Shown: piece by piece, positions 57,739 through 64,000 of the stretch
How positions within the stretch are numbered: position 1 is the stretch's first letter
Layout: every line of letters starts with the position of its first letter
Assembly: GCA_016235165.1 (NCBI GenBank)
Contig: JACRLX010000016.1
Span: forward strand, 1-64,000
Length of the DNA: 64,000 nucleotides
Direction: 5' to 3'
Source of the DNA: Rhodocyclales bacterium
GTDB lineage: Bacteria > Pseudomonadota > Gammaproteobacteria > Burkholderiales > Rhodocyclaceae
Notes under the pieces: generated by a model
The model's input: the letters and a program-made list of their open reading frames with translations, nothing else
Database searches by the model: none
What the model was told of the DNA's origin: nothing
Position numbers and translations under genes: made by a program

Positions 57739-58802
57739 GTGCCCCGATTGAAGGTGACGACGTGATCGACATCCAGCCGGATGCCGATTCTTTCGCCGAT
57801 CGCATGATTATGATGGGAGGGAACCAGGGACAGCACCTCCGCTCCCGAGGCCAGGCGCAGGGTGTAGAGGAACTGCGCGCCGCGAAACGCCTTGGCTACT
57901 ACTTCGGCCTTGACCTCGCTGGCGTCGTCGTGAATCACATCGTCGGGGCGCAGCAGCACATCGAGGCGGCAGCCCCGGCCGCACTCGTCGCAACTGGAAG
58001 CGCAGTCCATGGGCAGCTCGGAATCCAGTCGCCCCAGCTCAACCGCGACCACCTTGCGTGACAGCACTTCACCCGGCAGGAAGGTGCCCTGGCCGACAAA
58101 GTCGGCGACATGGCGAGTAGCCGGCCGGTGATAGAGGTTGTAAGGTGTGTCCCACTGCTCGATGCGGCCTTCGCGCATGATGCCAACCACGTCGGCGACG
58201 GCGAAGGCCTCGTTCTGGTCGTGGGTTACCAGGATCGCGGCCATCCCCGCCCGCTTGAGGATATCGCGCACCTCCAGCGACAGGCGTTCACGCAATTCGA
58301 CGTCGAGGTTGGAGAAGGGTTCGTCGAGCAGCAGCAGATGCGGCTGCGGGGCCAGCGCGCGGGCCAGGGCCACGCGTTGCTGCTGTCCGCCGGAAAGCTC
58401 ATGGGGATAGCGCTCGCCACGATTGCCCAAGCCGATCAGTTCGAGCATTTCCACCACGCGTCGCCGTCTCGCCGGCGCCGATTCTTCGCGCAGGCCGAAG
58501 CCGATGTTGTCGGCAATGTTCAGGTGCGGGAACAAGGCGTAGTCCTGGAACACCATGCCAATGCGGCGGGCCTCCGCCGGTACCTGCATCTTGCCGTCGG
58601 CGATCGTCTTGCCGTTGAGGCGGATGTTTCCTGCATCGGGAGCCTCGAATCCCGCGATCAGGCGCAGCATGGTGGTCTTGCCGCAGCCGGAGGCACCAAG
58701 CAGGCAGGCGATTTCACCGGGCTTCAATGCAAACGACAAATCCCTGACCACGGCATGGCTGCCGTAGGCATGACTGACATGATCGACTTCCAGCAATGGC
58801 AT
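57735..58802 (-). CDS. fbpC: Iron(III) ABC transporter ATP-binding protein
   Basis: A 355-residue ATPase. Walker [10 protein letters not shown], signature [15 protein letters not shown], Walker [13 protein letters not shown] and the H-loop VTHDQNEAF are intact. The C-terminal TOBE domain ends with [10 protein letters not shown]. An extra C-x3-C-x2-C-x3-C cluster ([12 protein letters not shown], about residues 265-276) sits in the TOBE region and may bind metal. The start at 58802 (MPLLEVDHV) is favoured over 58838. A Fur-like box lies between it and divergent fbpB. Gene name inferred with fbpA and fbpB. Confidence 0.9.
   Translation of the reverse strand: MPLLEVDHVSHAYGSHAVVRDLSFALKPGEIACLLGASGCGKTTMLRLIAGFEAPDAGNIRLNGKTIADGKMQVPAEARRIGMVFQDYALFPHLNIADNIGFGLREESAPARRRRVVEMLELIGLGNRGERYPHELSGGQQQRVALARALAPQPHLLLLDEPFSNLDVELRERLSLEVRDILKRAGMAAILVTHDQNEAFAVADVVGIMREGRIEQWDTPYNLYHRPATRHVADFVGQGTFLPGEVLSRKVVAVELGRLDSELPMDCASSCDECGRGCRLDVLLRPDDVIHDDASEVKAEVVAKAFRGAQFLYTLRLASGAEVLSLVPSHHNHAIGERIGIRLDVDHVVTFNRGT
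58461..58485 (+). repeat. Copy of the 25-bp dispersed repeat inside fbpC
   Basis: TCGCCGTCTCGCC then GGCGCCGATTCT, antisense to fbpC; differs from the intergenic 9044 copy at three positions. Confidence 0.55.
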
Positions 58803-58822
58803 GAAGCTGAGGATGCGGCGCA

Positions 58823-58837
58823 TAAGAATGAGTCTCA
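58823..58837. promoter_or_regulatory. Fur-box-like site between divergent fbpC and fbpB
   Basis: TAAGAAT-G-AGTCTCA fits the 7-1-7 Fur pattern (TGAGAAT-N-ATTCTCA) with few mismatches. It lies 18 bp before the GTG start of fbpB and 20 bp before fbpC, suiting iron repression of both. Inferred from sequence only. Confidence 0.55.
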
Positions 58838-58854
58838 ATTATAATCAGTGAGCC

Positions 58855-60510
58855 GTGTCTCGTCCGCTCAGTTCCTCACCGCTGGATTCCTTCGCCTTCG
58901 TGCTCGCCCTGCTGGTGGCCTTGCCGGTGCTTGCCGTCGGCGTCAATCTTTTCAGCGGCGGCACCTCGGGAACCTGGAGCCATCTGCTGGATACGGTGCT
59001 GCCCGAGTACGTGGCCAATTCTGTCTGGCTTTGCCTGGGAGTCGGGTTGGGCGTCGCCTCGATGGGCACCGGCGCGGCGTGGCTGGTCGCGCTCAACGAT
59101 TTCCCCGGGCGCCGCGTTGCCGAATGGGCTCTGTTGCTGCCGATGGCCATGCCGGCGTATGTACTGGCTTACACCTATACCGACTTTCTGCAGTTTGTCG
59201 GTCCGCTGCAGACGGGCTTGCGCGACGCTTTCGGCTGGAAAAAGGGCGACTACTGGTTTCCTGACGTGCGTTCGCTGGGGGGGGCGATCGTCCTGTTTTC
59301 GTGCGTTTTGTACCCCTACGTCTATTTGCTGGTGCGTACCGCGTTTCTGGAACGGGCGGGCGGCATGATCGAGGCGGCGCGTGCACTTGGGCTTAACCCC
59401 TGGCAGGGTTTCTGGCGGGTGTCGATTCCGTTGGCGCGGCCCGCCATCGCGGCCGGGATGGCGCTGGCCCTGATGGAGACCCTTGCCGACTATGGAACCG
59501 TGGCCTATTTCGCCGTGCAGACGTTCACCACCGGCATCTACCGCGCCTGGTTCTCGCTCGGCGATCGCGTCGCGGCGGCTCAGTTGTCTGCGGCCTTGCT
59601 GGGCTTCGTTGCGCTGCTGATCCTGCTGGAGCGCATCAGTCGGGGCCGTGCCCGTTATCACGATACTTCGGGGCGGCGCCGGGCGACGCGCCAGGTGCTG
59701 AAAGGGTGGCAGGTACTGCTGGCACAGATCGGCTGCGCGATTCCGGTGGTCATCGGGTTCGTGCTGCCGGCGATATTGCTGCTGCGCCTGGCGATGGGGA
59801 ATCCGGGCGACGAAGGTGGCGACTTTACCGGCCGCTTTTTGATCCTGGCGCGCAACAGTTTGCTGCTGGCGGCCGTGGCAGCGTTATTGGCGGCAGCGTT
59901 TGCCTTGCTGCTCGGCTTTGCAGCGCGCGATGGGCGACGGCTTTCGCTAATGGCGGCGCGGGTGGTGGGGCTCGGTTACGCGGTTCCCGGCTCGGTCATC
60001 GCGGTTGGCGTACTGATACCTGTGACGCGTCTGGATCACTGGCTTGCCGGTCTTTGGCAGCAATTCGGGGGCAGCAACCCCGGCTTGATCCTGACGGGCG
60101 GCATTGCCGCCTTGGTGTATGCCTATCTTGCGCGCTTCCTGGCGATTGCCTTGCAAACGGTCGAAGCAGGCTTGGGTCGCATCACGCCGAGCATGGAATC
60201 CGCTGCGCGCAGCCTCGGCTGTGGACCGGCGGAAACCCTGCAACGGGTACATCTGCCCTTGCTGCGGGGAAGTTTGCTGACAGCGGCCTTGCTCGTATTC
60301 GTCGATGTGATGAAGGAACTTCCGGCCACCCTGGTGATGCGCCCCTTCAACTTCGATACCCTGGCCACGCAGACTTTTACGCTGGCGGCGGATGAGCGGC
60401 TGGCGGAGGCATCCGGCGCCGCGCTGGCGATTGTCGGCGTCGGGCTGCTGCCGATCGTGCTGCTTGCCCGGCAGATCTCCGCCGGGCGCAGCCAGGTGAG
60501 TTCCTGTTAA
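58855..60510 (+). CDS. fbpB: Iron(III) ABC transporter permease
   Basis: A 551-residue permease with about twelve helices forming two fused permease halves, as in FbpB/SfuB. EAA-type loops occur in each half (EAARALGLNPWQGFWRVSIPLARPA and ESAARSLGCGPAETLQRVHLPLL). It begins with GTG at 58855. It moves ferric iron delivered by FbpA. It shares its 3' end with the CDGSH gene: the two stop codons overlap. Confidence 0.92.
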   Translation: MSRPLSSSPLDSFAFVLALLVALPVLAVGVNLFSGGTSGTWSHLLDTVLPEYVANSVWLCLGVGLGVASMGTGAAWLVALNDFPGRRVAEWALLLPMAMPAYVLAYTYTDFLQFVGPLQTGLRDAFGWKKGDYWFPDVRSLGGAIVLFSCVLYPYVYLLVRTAFLERAGGMIEAARALGLNPWQGFWRVSIPLARPAIAAGMALALMETLADYGTVAYFAVQTFTTGIYRAWFSLGDRVAAAQLSAALLGFVALLILLERISRGRARYHDTSGRRRATRQVLKGWQVLLAQIGCAIPVVIGFVLPAILLLRLAMGNPGDEGGDFTGRFLILARNSLLLAAVAALLAAAFALLLGFAARDGRRLSLMAARVVGLGYAVPGSVIAVGVLIPVTRLDHWLAGLWQQFGGSNPGLILTGGIAALVYAYLARFLAIALQTVEAGLGRITPSMESAARSLGCGPAETLQRVHLPLLRGSLLTAALLVFVDVMKELPATLVMRPFNFDTLATQTFTLAADERLAEASGAALAIVGVGLLPIVLLARQISAGRSQVSSC

Positions 60511-60746
60511 AGCGATTTGTGGCTGCCGTCGCAAAGTGCCCCGTTGGCGCTTTGCTTGCAGCCGCAGAAATAGACCGTCTTGCTTTCATCGGCCGTGTAT
60601 TTCGTCGGCTCGAATTCGGAGCCTTTATGGCTGCCATCGCAAAAGGGTTGGGTTTTGCTCTTGCCGCAGGAGCACCAGTAGTAATCCTTGCCCTTCTCGA
60701 CATTGACGGCAAAAGGGGACTTCGCGGCGATTTCGGGTTTCGACAT
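60507..60746 (-). CDS. Small protein with two CDGSH iron-sulfur motifs
   Basis: A 79-residue protein with two CDGSH-type [2Fe-2S] binding units: CSCGKSKTQPFCDGSH and CGCKQSANGALCDGSH, each with three cysteines and one histidine. It is the compact bacterial form of the mitoNEET group (electron or cluster transfer). The start at 60746 is a family-like start with GGAG upstream. It lies convergent with fbpB inside the fbp locus, which suggests iron-linked regulation, though no Fur site is visible at its own start. Confidence 0.9.
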   Translation of the reverse strand: MSKPEIAAKSPFAVNVEKGKDYYWCSCGKSKTQPFCDGSHKGSEFEPTKYTADESKTVYFCGCKQSANGALCDGSHKSL

Positions 60747-60860
60747 TTCGGGGCTCCGTTGCTTGTTGGGTTGTGGAGCCCGCACTATAGGCAATCCGCC
60801 TGTCGCCGGAAACAGGGGATAAACGAACAGTTTGTTTTGTGTCGAGGAACAATCGCGCTG

Positions 60861-60885
60861 AAAGTCGGCGCTGGCGATACGGCGA
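60861..60885 (-). repeat. Copy of the 25-bp dispersed repeat downstream of fbpA
   Basis: Intergenic. AAAGTCGGCGCTGGCGATACGGCGA in two pieces: AAAGTCGGCGCTGG and CGATACGGCGA. One transition from the inverted consensus. It sits 7 bp from a strong hairpin after the fbpA stop. Confidence 0.8.
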
Positions 60886-60892
60886 CCTTGCG

Positions 60893-60915
60893 CCCGCCGG
60901 AAGATTCCCGGCGGG
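60893..60915 (-). terminator. Hairpin directly after fbpA
   Basis: CCCGCCGG and CCGGCGGG arms around AAGATTC, abutting the fbpA stop codon. There is no T-tract on the minus strand after it, so it may protect the transcript end or act with Rho. Confidence 0.55.
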
Positions 60916-61938
60916 TTATTTCCAGCCGGCGCGATCGTAGATCTTTTGCGCTGACGCTGCATTCCTCGCCAGGGTCGCGACTGGAAGCGAGTCAGCCTTG
61001 AACTTGCCCATGGCGTCGAGCGCCGGGTTCTTGACCGCCAGGTTGCTTACGGCTGGCCACTCATTGTTGCCGTCGGCAAAGTAGCGCTGAGCGTCGTCGG
61101 ACGCGAGATATTCAAGGAAGCGGACGGCGGAATCCTTGTTGGGTGCGCTTTTCAGCATGCCGCCACCGGAGATGTTGATATGGGCGCCAAAACTCTTCTG
61201 GTTGGGCCAGATGATGGAAATCTTCTCCATCAGTTTTCTGTCTTCCGCCTTTTCCGATCGCAGCAGGCGCGCAAGGTAATAGGTGTTGGAAACGGCGACA
61301 CCGCATTCCCCGGCGGCAACCGATTTGATCTGGTCGGTATCGCCGCCCTTCGGGCTGCGGGCAAAATTGCCTACCACCCCGCGCGCCCATTCTTCCGCCT
61401 TGGCTTCGCCGAGGTGAGCGATCAGCGCCGACATTAGGGAAAGATTGTAGGGGTGGCTACCCGAGCGGGAACACACCTTGCCCTTCAGCTTGGGGTTGGC
61501 CAAGTCTTCGTAGTTTTGTACGTCCTCGGTGCGGACTTGATCGCGATTGGCGATGATCACCCGGGCCCGGGTCGAGAACGCAAACCAGTCGGGGCTGCGC
61601 AAGTTCGCCGGGATGCGATCTTCCAGCACCTTTGACTTGACCGGAGCAAACAGTCCCAACTCGTCGGCTTTGGCAAGCCGCGCCGCGTCGACCGTCAGAA
61701 AAATGTCGGCCGGGCTTTTCGCGCCTTCGTTGCGGATTCGCTCAAGCAGCTCGTCTTCCTTGGCCTCGATGCGATTGATCTTGATCCCGGTCTGGCGGGT
61801 GAAATTGGCATACAGGGCTTCATCGGTCTGGTAGTGGCGAGCCGAATACAGGTTGAGCAGCTTTTCCTGTGCGACTGCGGTCTGGCTGGTAGTCACTGCG
61901 ATGATGAGCAGGGATGCGGCTAGGGTCTTGATTCTCAT
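60916..61938 (-). CDS. fbpA: Periplasmic iron(III)-binding protein
   Basis: A 340-residue exported binding protein. The signal peptide ends near TSQTAVAQEK. Iron-binding features include the early Tyr of LYSARHYQTDE and the paired tyrosines of VSNTYYLARLL; SGSHPYN and FAFSTRARVIIANRD are typical of FbpA/FutA. The start at 61938 is set by the signal peptide; the reading to 62001 is not. A Fur-like box lies 42 bp upstream. Works with FbpB and FbpC. Confidence 0.94.
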   Translation of the reverse strand: MRIKTLAASLLIIAVTTSQTAVAQEKLLNLYSARHYQTDEALYANFTRQTGIKINRIEAKEDELLERIRNEGAKSPADIFLTVDAARLAKADELGLFAPVKSKVLEDRIPANLRSPDWFAFSTRARVIIANRDQVRTEDVQNYEDLANPKLKGKVCSRSGSHPYNLSLMSALIAHLGEAKAEEWARGVVGNFARSPKGGDTDQIKSVAAGECGVAVSNTYYLARLLRSEKAEDRKLMEKISIIWPNQKSFGAHINISGGGMLKSAPNKDSAVRFLEYLASDDAQRYFADGNNEWPAVSNLAVKNPALDAMGKFKADSLPVATLARNAASAQKIYDRAGWK

Positions 61939-61979
61939 GGTGTCAAACAGGGAAGTCAATTTGGATGGTGGTATTGTAT

Positions 61980-61994
61980 TAAGAATCATTCGCA
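61980..61994. promoter_or_regulatory. Fur-box-like site upstream of fbpA
   Basis: TAAGAAT-C-ATTCGCA fits the 7-1-7 Fur pattern closely and lies 42 bp upstream of the fbpA start, in an AT-rich promoter region. It matches the similar site before fbpB/fbpC, supporting iron control of the whole transporter. Confidence 0.65.
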
Positions 61995-62034
61995 ATTGCA
62001 AGCAAAAAAAAGACCGCGTCCGTTGCCTTGGCGT

Positions 62035-62547
62035 TTACTCGGGGCTGACGCGGCGGGCGCCGTTGAATCGCTTGACCCAGTAGTTGTCGCGCAGATCCTC
62101 GATTCTGACCCGGCCGCCAGCACGAGGGGCGTGAACGAACTGGTTGTCGCCCAGATAAATACCGACGTGGGAGAACGCGCTTCGCATCGTATTGAAGAAG
62201 ACCAGATCTCCGGGCTTCAACTCCTCGCGATTCACCGCTTCGCCGGTTTTACTCATTTCTTTCGAGCTTCGCGGTAGTACAAGACCGAGGCCTTCGCGAA
62301 ACACGTGGCTGACAAACCCTGAACAGTCGAAGCCAGCTTCCGGCGAGCTGCCGCCGCGCCGATAGCGTATGCCCAGCAGATCCAGTGCGCTGTCGATGGC
62401 ATCCTGCGCTCCCGCCGTGGCGCGATCGACGAAGGATACCGGCGCCACGGGCTGCACGACGATAGGTTCTTCTGCAAGAGAAAGCGGCGAAAAACCCAAA
62501 CCTGCGAGGGCCAAAGACCCTACGTATAAAATATGTATTGCTCGCAT
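62035..62547 (-). CDS. NlpC/P60 family peptidoglycan hydrolase (C40)
   Basis: A 170-residue exported cysteine peptidase. The signal peptide (residues 1-25, ending near LAEE) has no lipobox cysteine. Catalytic cysteine in DCSGFVSHVF, first histidine in SHVGIYLG and the second in FVHAPRAGG. Cleaves stem-peptide bonds in peptidoglycan. The gene ends 41 bp before the Fur box upstream of fbpA and is divergent from the AcuI-like gene. Confidence 0.92.
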   Translation of the reverse strand: MRAIHILYVGSLALAGLGFSPLSLAEEPIVVQPVAPVSFVDRATAGAQDAIDSALDLLGIRYRRGGSSPEAGFDCSGFVSHVFREGLGLVLPRSSKEMSKTGEAVNREELKPGDLVFFNTMRSAFSHVGIYLGDNQFVHAPRAGGRVRIEDLRDNYWVKRFNGARRVSPE

Positions 62548-62702
62548 GGGGTCGGACTATAGCTTCGATCCTGGCCTCCGTAAACCCCCGAACCCGGAGC
62601 ATTCAGCGCTCTGTAAGCATCTGCTGCATATAATCGCCGCGCTAGAACCGGACAGAACAAGACCAGCCGGCGCATGAATTGGCGGCATACGAGGAGATCA
62701 CT

Positions 62703-63692
62703 TTGAGCTTCAAGGCCTACCTGATCAATCAGGAAGACAGCACGATCGTCAGCCGGTTCGTCGACATGGACGACACTCAGCTTGATCCGGGCGAAGTCAC
62801 AATTGCGGTCACCCACTCCAGCATTAATTACAAAGATGCCCTGGCTGCCACTGGCGCCGGGCGGATCATTCGTCGCTTCCCCTGTGTGGGCGGGATCGAT
62901 CTGGTGGGGGAAGTCCTTGCCAGTTCCGATTCACGATTCCAGGCAGGAGATGAAGTCCTGGCAACCAGCTACGACATTGGTGTGGCCCACCACGGCGGTT
63001 ATGCGGAACGGGCGCGGATTCCGGCGAACTGGGTCCACAAACTGCCCGCTGGGCTTAGCGCTGCCGAGGCCATGGCCCTTGGTACCGCCGGCTTCACCGC
63101 CGGTCTCGGCATCGTACGCATGGAAGAGAACGGCCTGAAACCGGCCAACGGTCCGGTCATCGTCAATGGCGCCACCGGCGGCGTCGGCAGCCTGGCGGTG
63201 GACATGCTGGCCGCGCGCGGCTATCACGTTGTGGCATTTACCGGCAAGGAAAGCGAAATCGATTACCTGAAGGGGCTGGGCGCCAAGGAAGTGATGCTGC
63301 GTCAATCGCTCGACCTGGCAAAGATCAAGCCGCTGGGCAAGGAGATGTGGGCCGGCGCGGTCGATAACCTTGGCGGCGACTATCTGGCCTGGATCGCCAG
63401 CACCATGAAGCAGGGCGGCACGATTGCCAGCATCGGCCTGGCTGCCAGCATGAGCCTCAACACGACGGTGGCGCCCTTCATCCTGCGTGGCGCTTCGCTG
63501 CTCGGCATCGACTCCGGCTACATCGGCGAACCCTATCGCAGCGGCGTCTGGCAGCGTCTGGCAAGCGACATGAAGCCGCGCCATCTGGCGGCGATGACTC
63601 GGCACATTGCGTTTGCCGACCTCCCGGCCGCCTTCGACGACTATATCCAGGGCCGCGTCAAGGGCCGCGTCGTCGTCGATATTCGGCACTGA
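62703..63692 (+). CDS. acuI: Zinc-free MDR oxidoreductase, acrylyl-CoA reductase (AcuI/YhdH) type
   Basis: A 329-residue medium-chain reductase. SSINYKDALAATGAGRIIRRFPCVGGIDLVGEV and VNGATGGVGSLAVDML are typical of the YhdH/AcuI branch, which reduces acrylyl-CoA to propionyl-CoA with NADPH. The start is a TTG at 62703 with AGGAG about 9 bp upstream; a TTG at 62679 lacks this site. The next gene is propionyl-CoA synthetase, which supports the acrylate/propionate assignment, but a general quinone reductase is possible. Confidence 0.82.
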   Translation: MSFKAYLINQEDSTIVSRFVDMDDTQLDPGEVTIAVTHSSINYKDALAATGAGRIIRRFPCVGGIDLVGEVLASSDSRFQAGDEVLATSYDIGVAHHGGYAERARIPANWVHKLPAGLSAAEAMALGTAGFTAGLGIVRMEENGLKPANGPVIVNGATGGVGSLAVDMLAARGYHVVAFTGKESEIDYLKGLGAKEVMLRQSLDLAKIKPLGKEMWAGAVDNLGGDYLAWIASTMKQGGTIASIGLAASMSLNTTVAPFILRGASLLGIDSGYIGEPYRSGVWQRLASDMKPRHLAAMTRHIAFADLPAAFDDYIQGRVKGRVVVDIRH

Positions 63693-63752
63693 TTGCCAAA
63701 CAGCAAAATCCGACACTTAACGACCACAAGTCACCAACCAGCGAGGATAGTC

Positions 63753-64000
63753 ATGGGCAAGTACGCCGATTTCCATAAGCGTTCTATCGAGCAGCGGGAC
63801 GAATTCTGGGCCGAGCAGGCCCAACTGATCGACTGGCAGACACCGCCGCGGCAGATCTGCGATTTTTCGCGCCCACCGTTTTCGAAGTGGTTCGTCGGCG
63901 GCACGACCAACCTGTGCCACAACGCTGTTGACCGCCATGCCGCCAAGCGTCCCAATGACCGTGCGCTGGTCTACATTTCGACCGAAACCAATGAAGAAAA
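63753..64000 (+). CDS. prpE: Propionyl-CoA synthetase, 5' end (window edge)
   Basis: The first 82 residues of an acyl-CoA synthetase cut by the window end. ADFHKRSIEQRDEFWAEQAQ, IDWQTPPRQI, PPFSKWFVGGTTNLCHNAVDRH and ALVYISTETN match PrpE more closely than Acs. It would activate propionate with ATP and CoA. AGGAT precedes the ATG at 63753, and the AcuI-like gene ends 60 bp upstream. The two form a small propionate/acrylate cluster. Confidence 0.85.
   Translation, partial: MGKYADFHKRSIEQRDEFWAEQAQLIDWQTPPRQICDFSRPPFSKWFVGGTTNLCHNAVDRHAAKRPNDRALVYISTETNEE

Overview
This 64 kb window is a high-G+C bacterial chromosome segment, most likely from a betaproteobacterium of the Rhodocyclaceae type. 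The inference rests on the gene order leuC-leuD-leuB-asd-fimV-(membrane protein)-truA-trpF-trpB-trpA-accD-folC-SPOR-cvpA-purF-metZ, on the family-typical proteins (DUF1631, MocR next to DUF2917, a long FimV with LysM and TPR ends) and on strong codon bias towards G/C. Genes are densely packed on both strands and many overlap by 4 nt (ATGA). I found no tRNA, rRNA, CRISPR array, complete IS element or integrase.

Layout. 0-9 kb: tail of a ThiS/MoaD-like sulfur carrier, a small cytochrome c and an exported unknown, pyruvate kinase, a MocR regulator divergent from a DUF2917 gene, a DUF1631 protein, adenylate kinase and an unknown 387-aa protein. 9.2-13.9 kb: a five-gene envelope operon (exported protein, LolD/MacB-type ATPase, FtsX-type permease, LolA-like protein, outer-membrane barrel). 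13.9-19.9 kb: an accessory region with an AT-rich NACHT/STAND ATPase carrying pentapeptide repeats, a VapBC pair, an MntA-HepT pair whose HepT is frameshifted, a 5'-nucleotidase and a PIN toxin/antitoxin pair. 20-31 kb: solute-binding lipoprotein, metallo-hydrolase, WYL regulator, rsgA, pterin dehydratase, M48 protease, orn, a glycosyltransferase, rpmE, rho, trxA, fdxA, aroC. 31.5-50 kb: YdcH-like protein, MFS carrier, then the long leucine/aspartate/tryptophan/fatty-acid/folate/purine/methionine series. 50-54.5 kb: a minus-strand run TPR protein - L,D-transpeptidase - two cyclophilins - lpxH. 54.7-64 kb: cysS, the N-degron pair bpt/aat, a Fur-type iron ABC transporter (fbpA/B/C) with a dual CDGSH protein, an NlpC/P60 hydrolase, an AcuI-like reductase and the start of propionyl-CoA synthetase.

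Two observations stand out. First, the 13.9-18.2 kb island is bracketed and subdivided by three partial copies of the 3' end of the 5'-nucleotidase gene (about 13885-13923, 17315-17350, 18187-18230); all encode the same C-terminal peptide with mostly silent differences. The 3' end of this gene therefore looks like a recurrent integration site, and the NACHT ATPase gene is a candidate defence gene carried there. Second, a dispersed unit of about 25 bp, consensus TCGCCGTACCGCC-AGCGCCGACTTT, occurs some 18 times on both strands, between genes and inside conserved genes (trxA, leuC, truA, folC, lpxH, cysS). Its 11-base core recurs far more often than chance allows. It behaves like an uptake-signal-type or other genome-wide repeat that I cannot assign to a described family.
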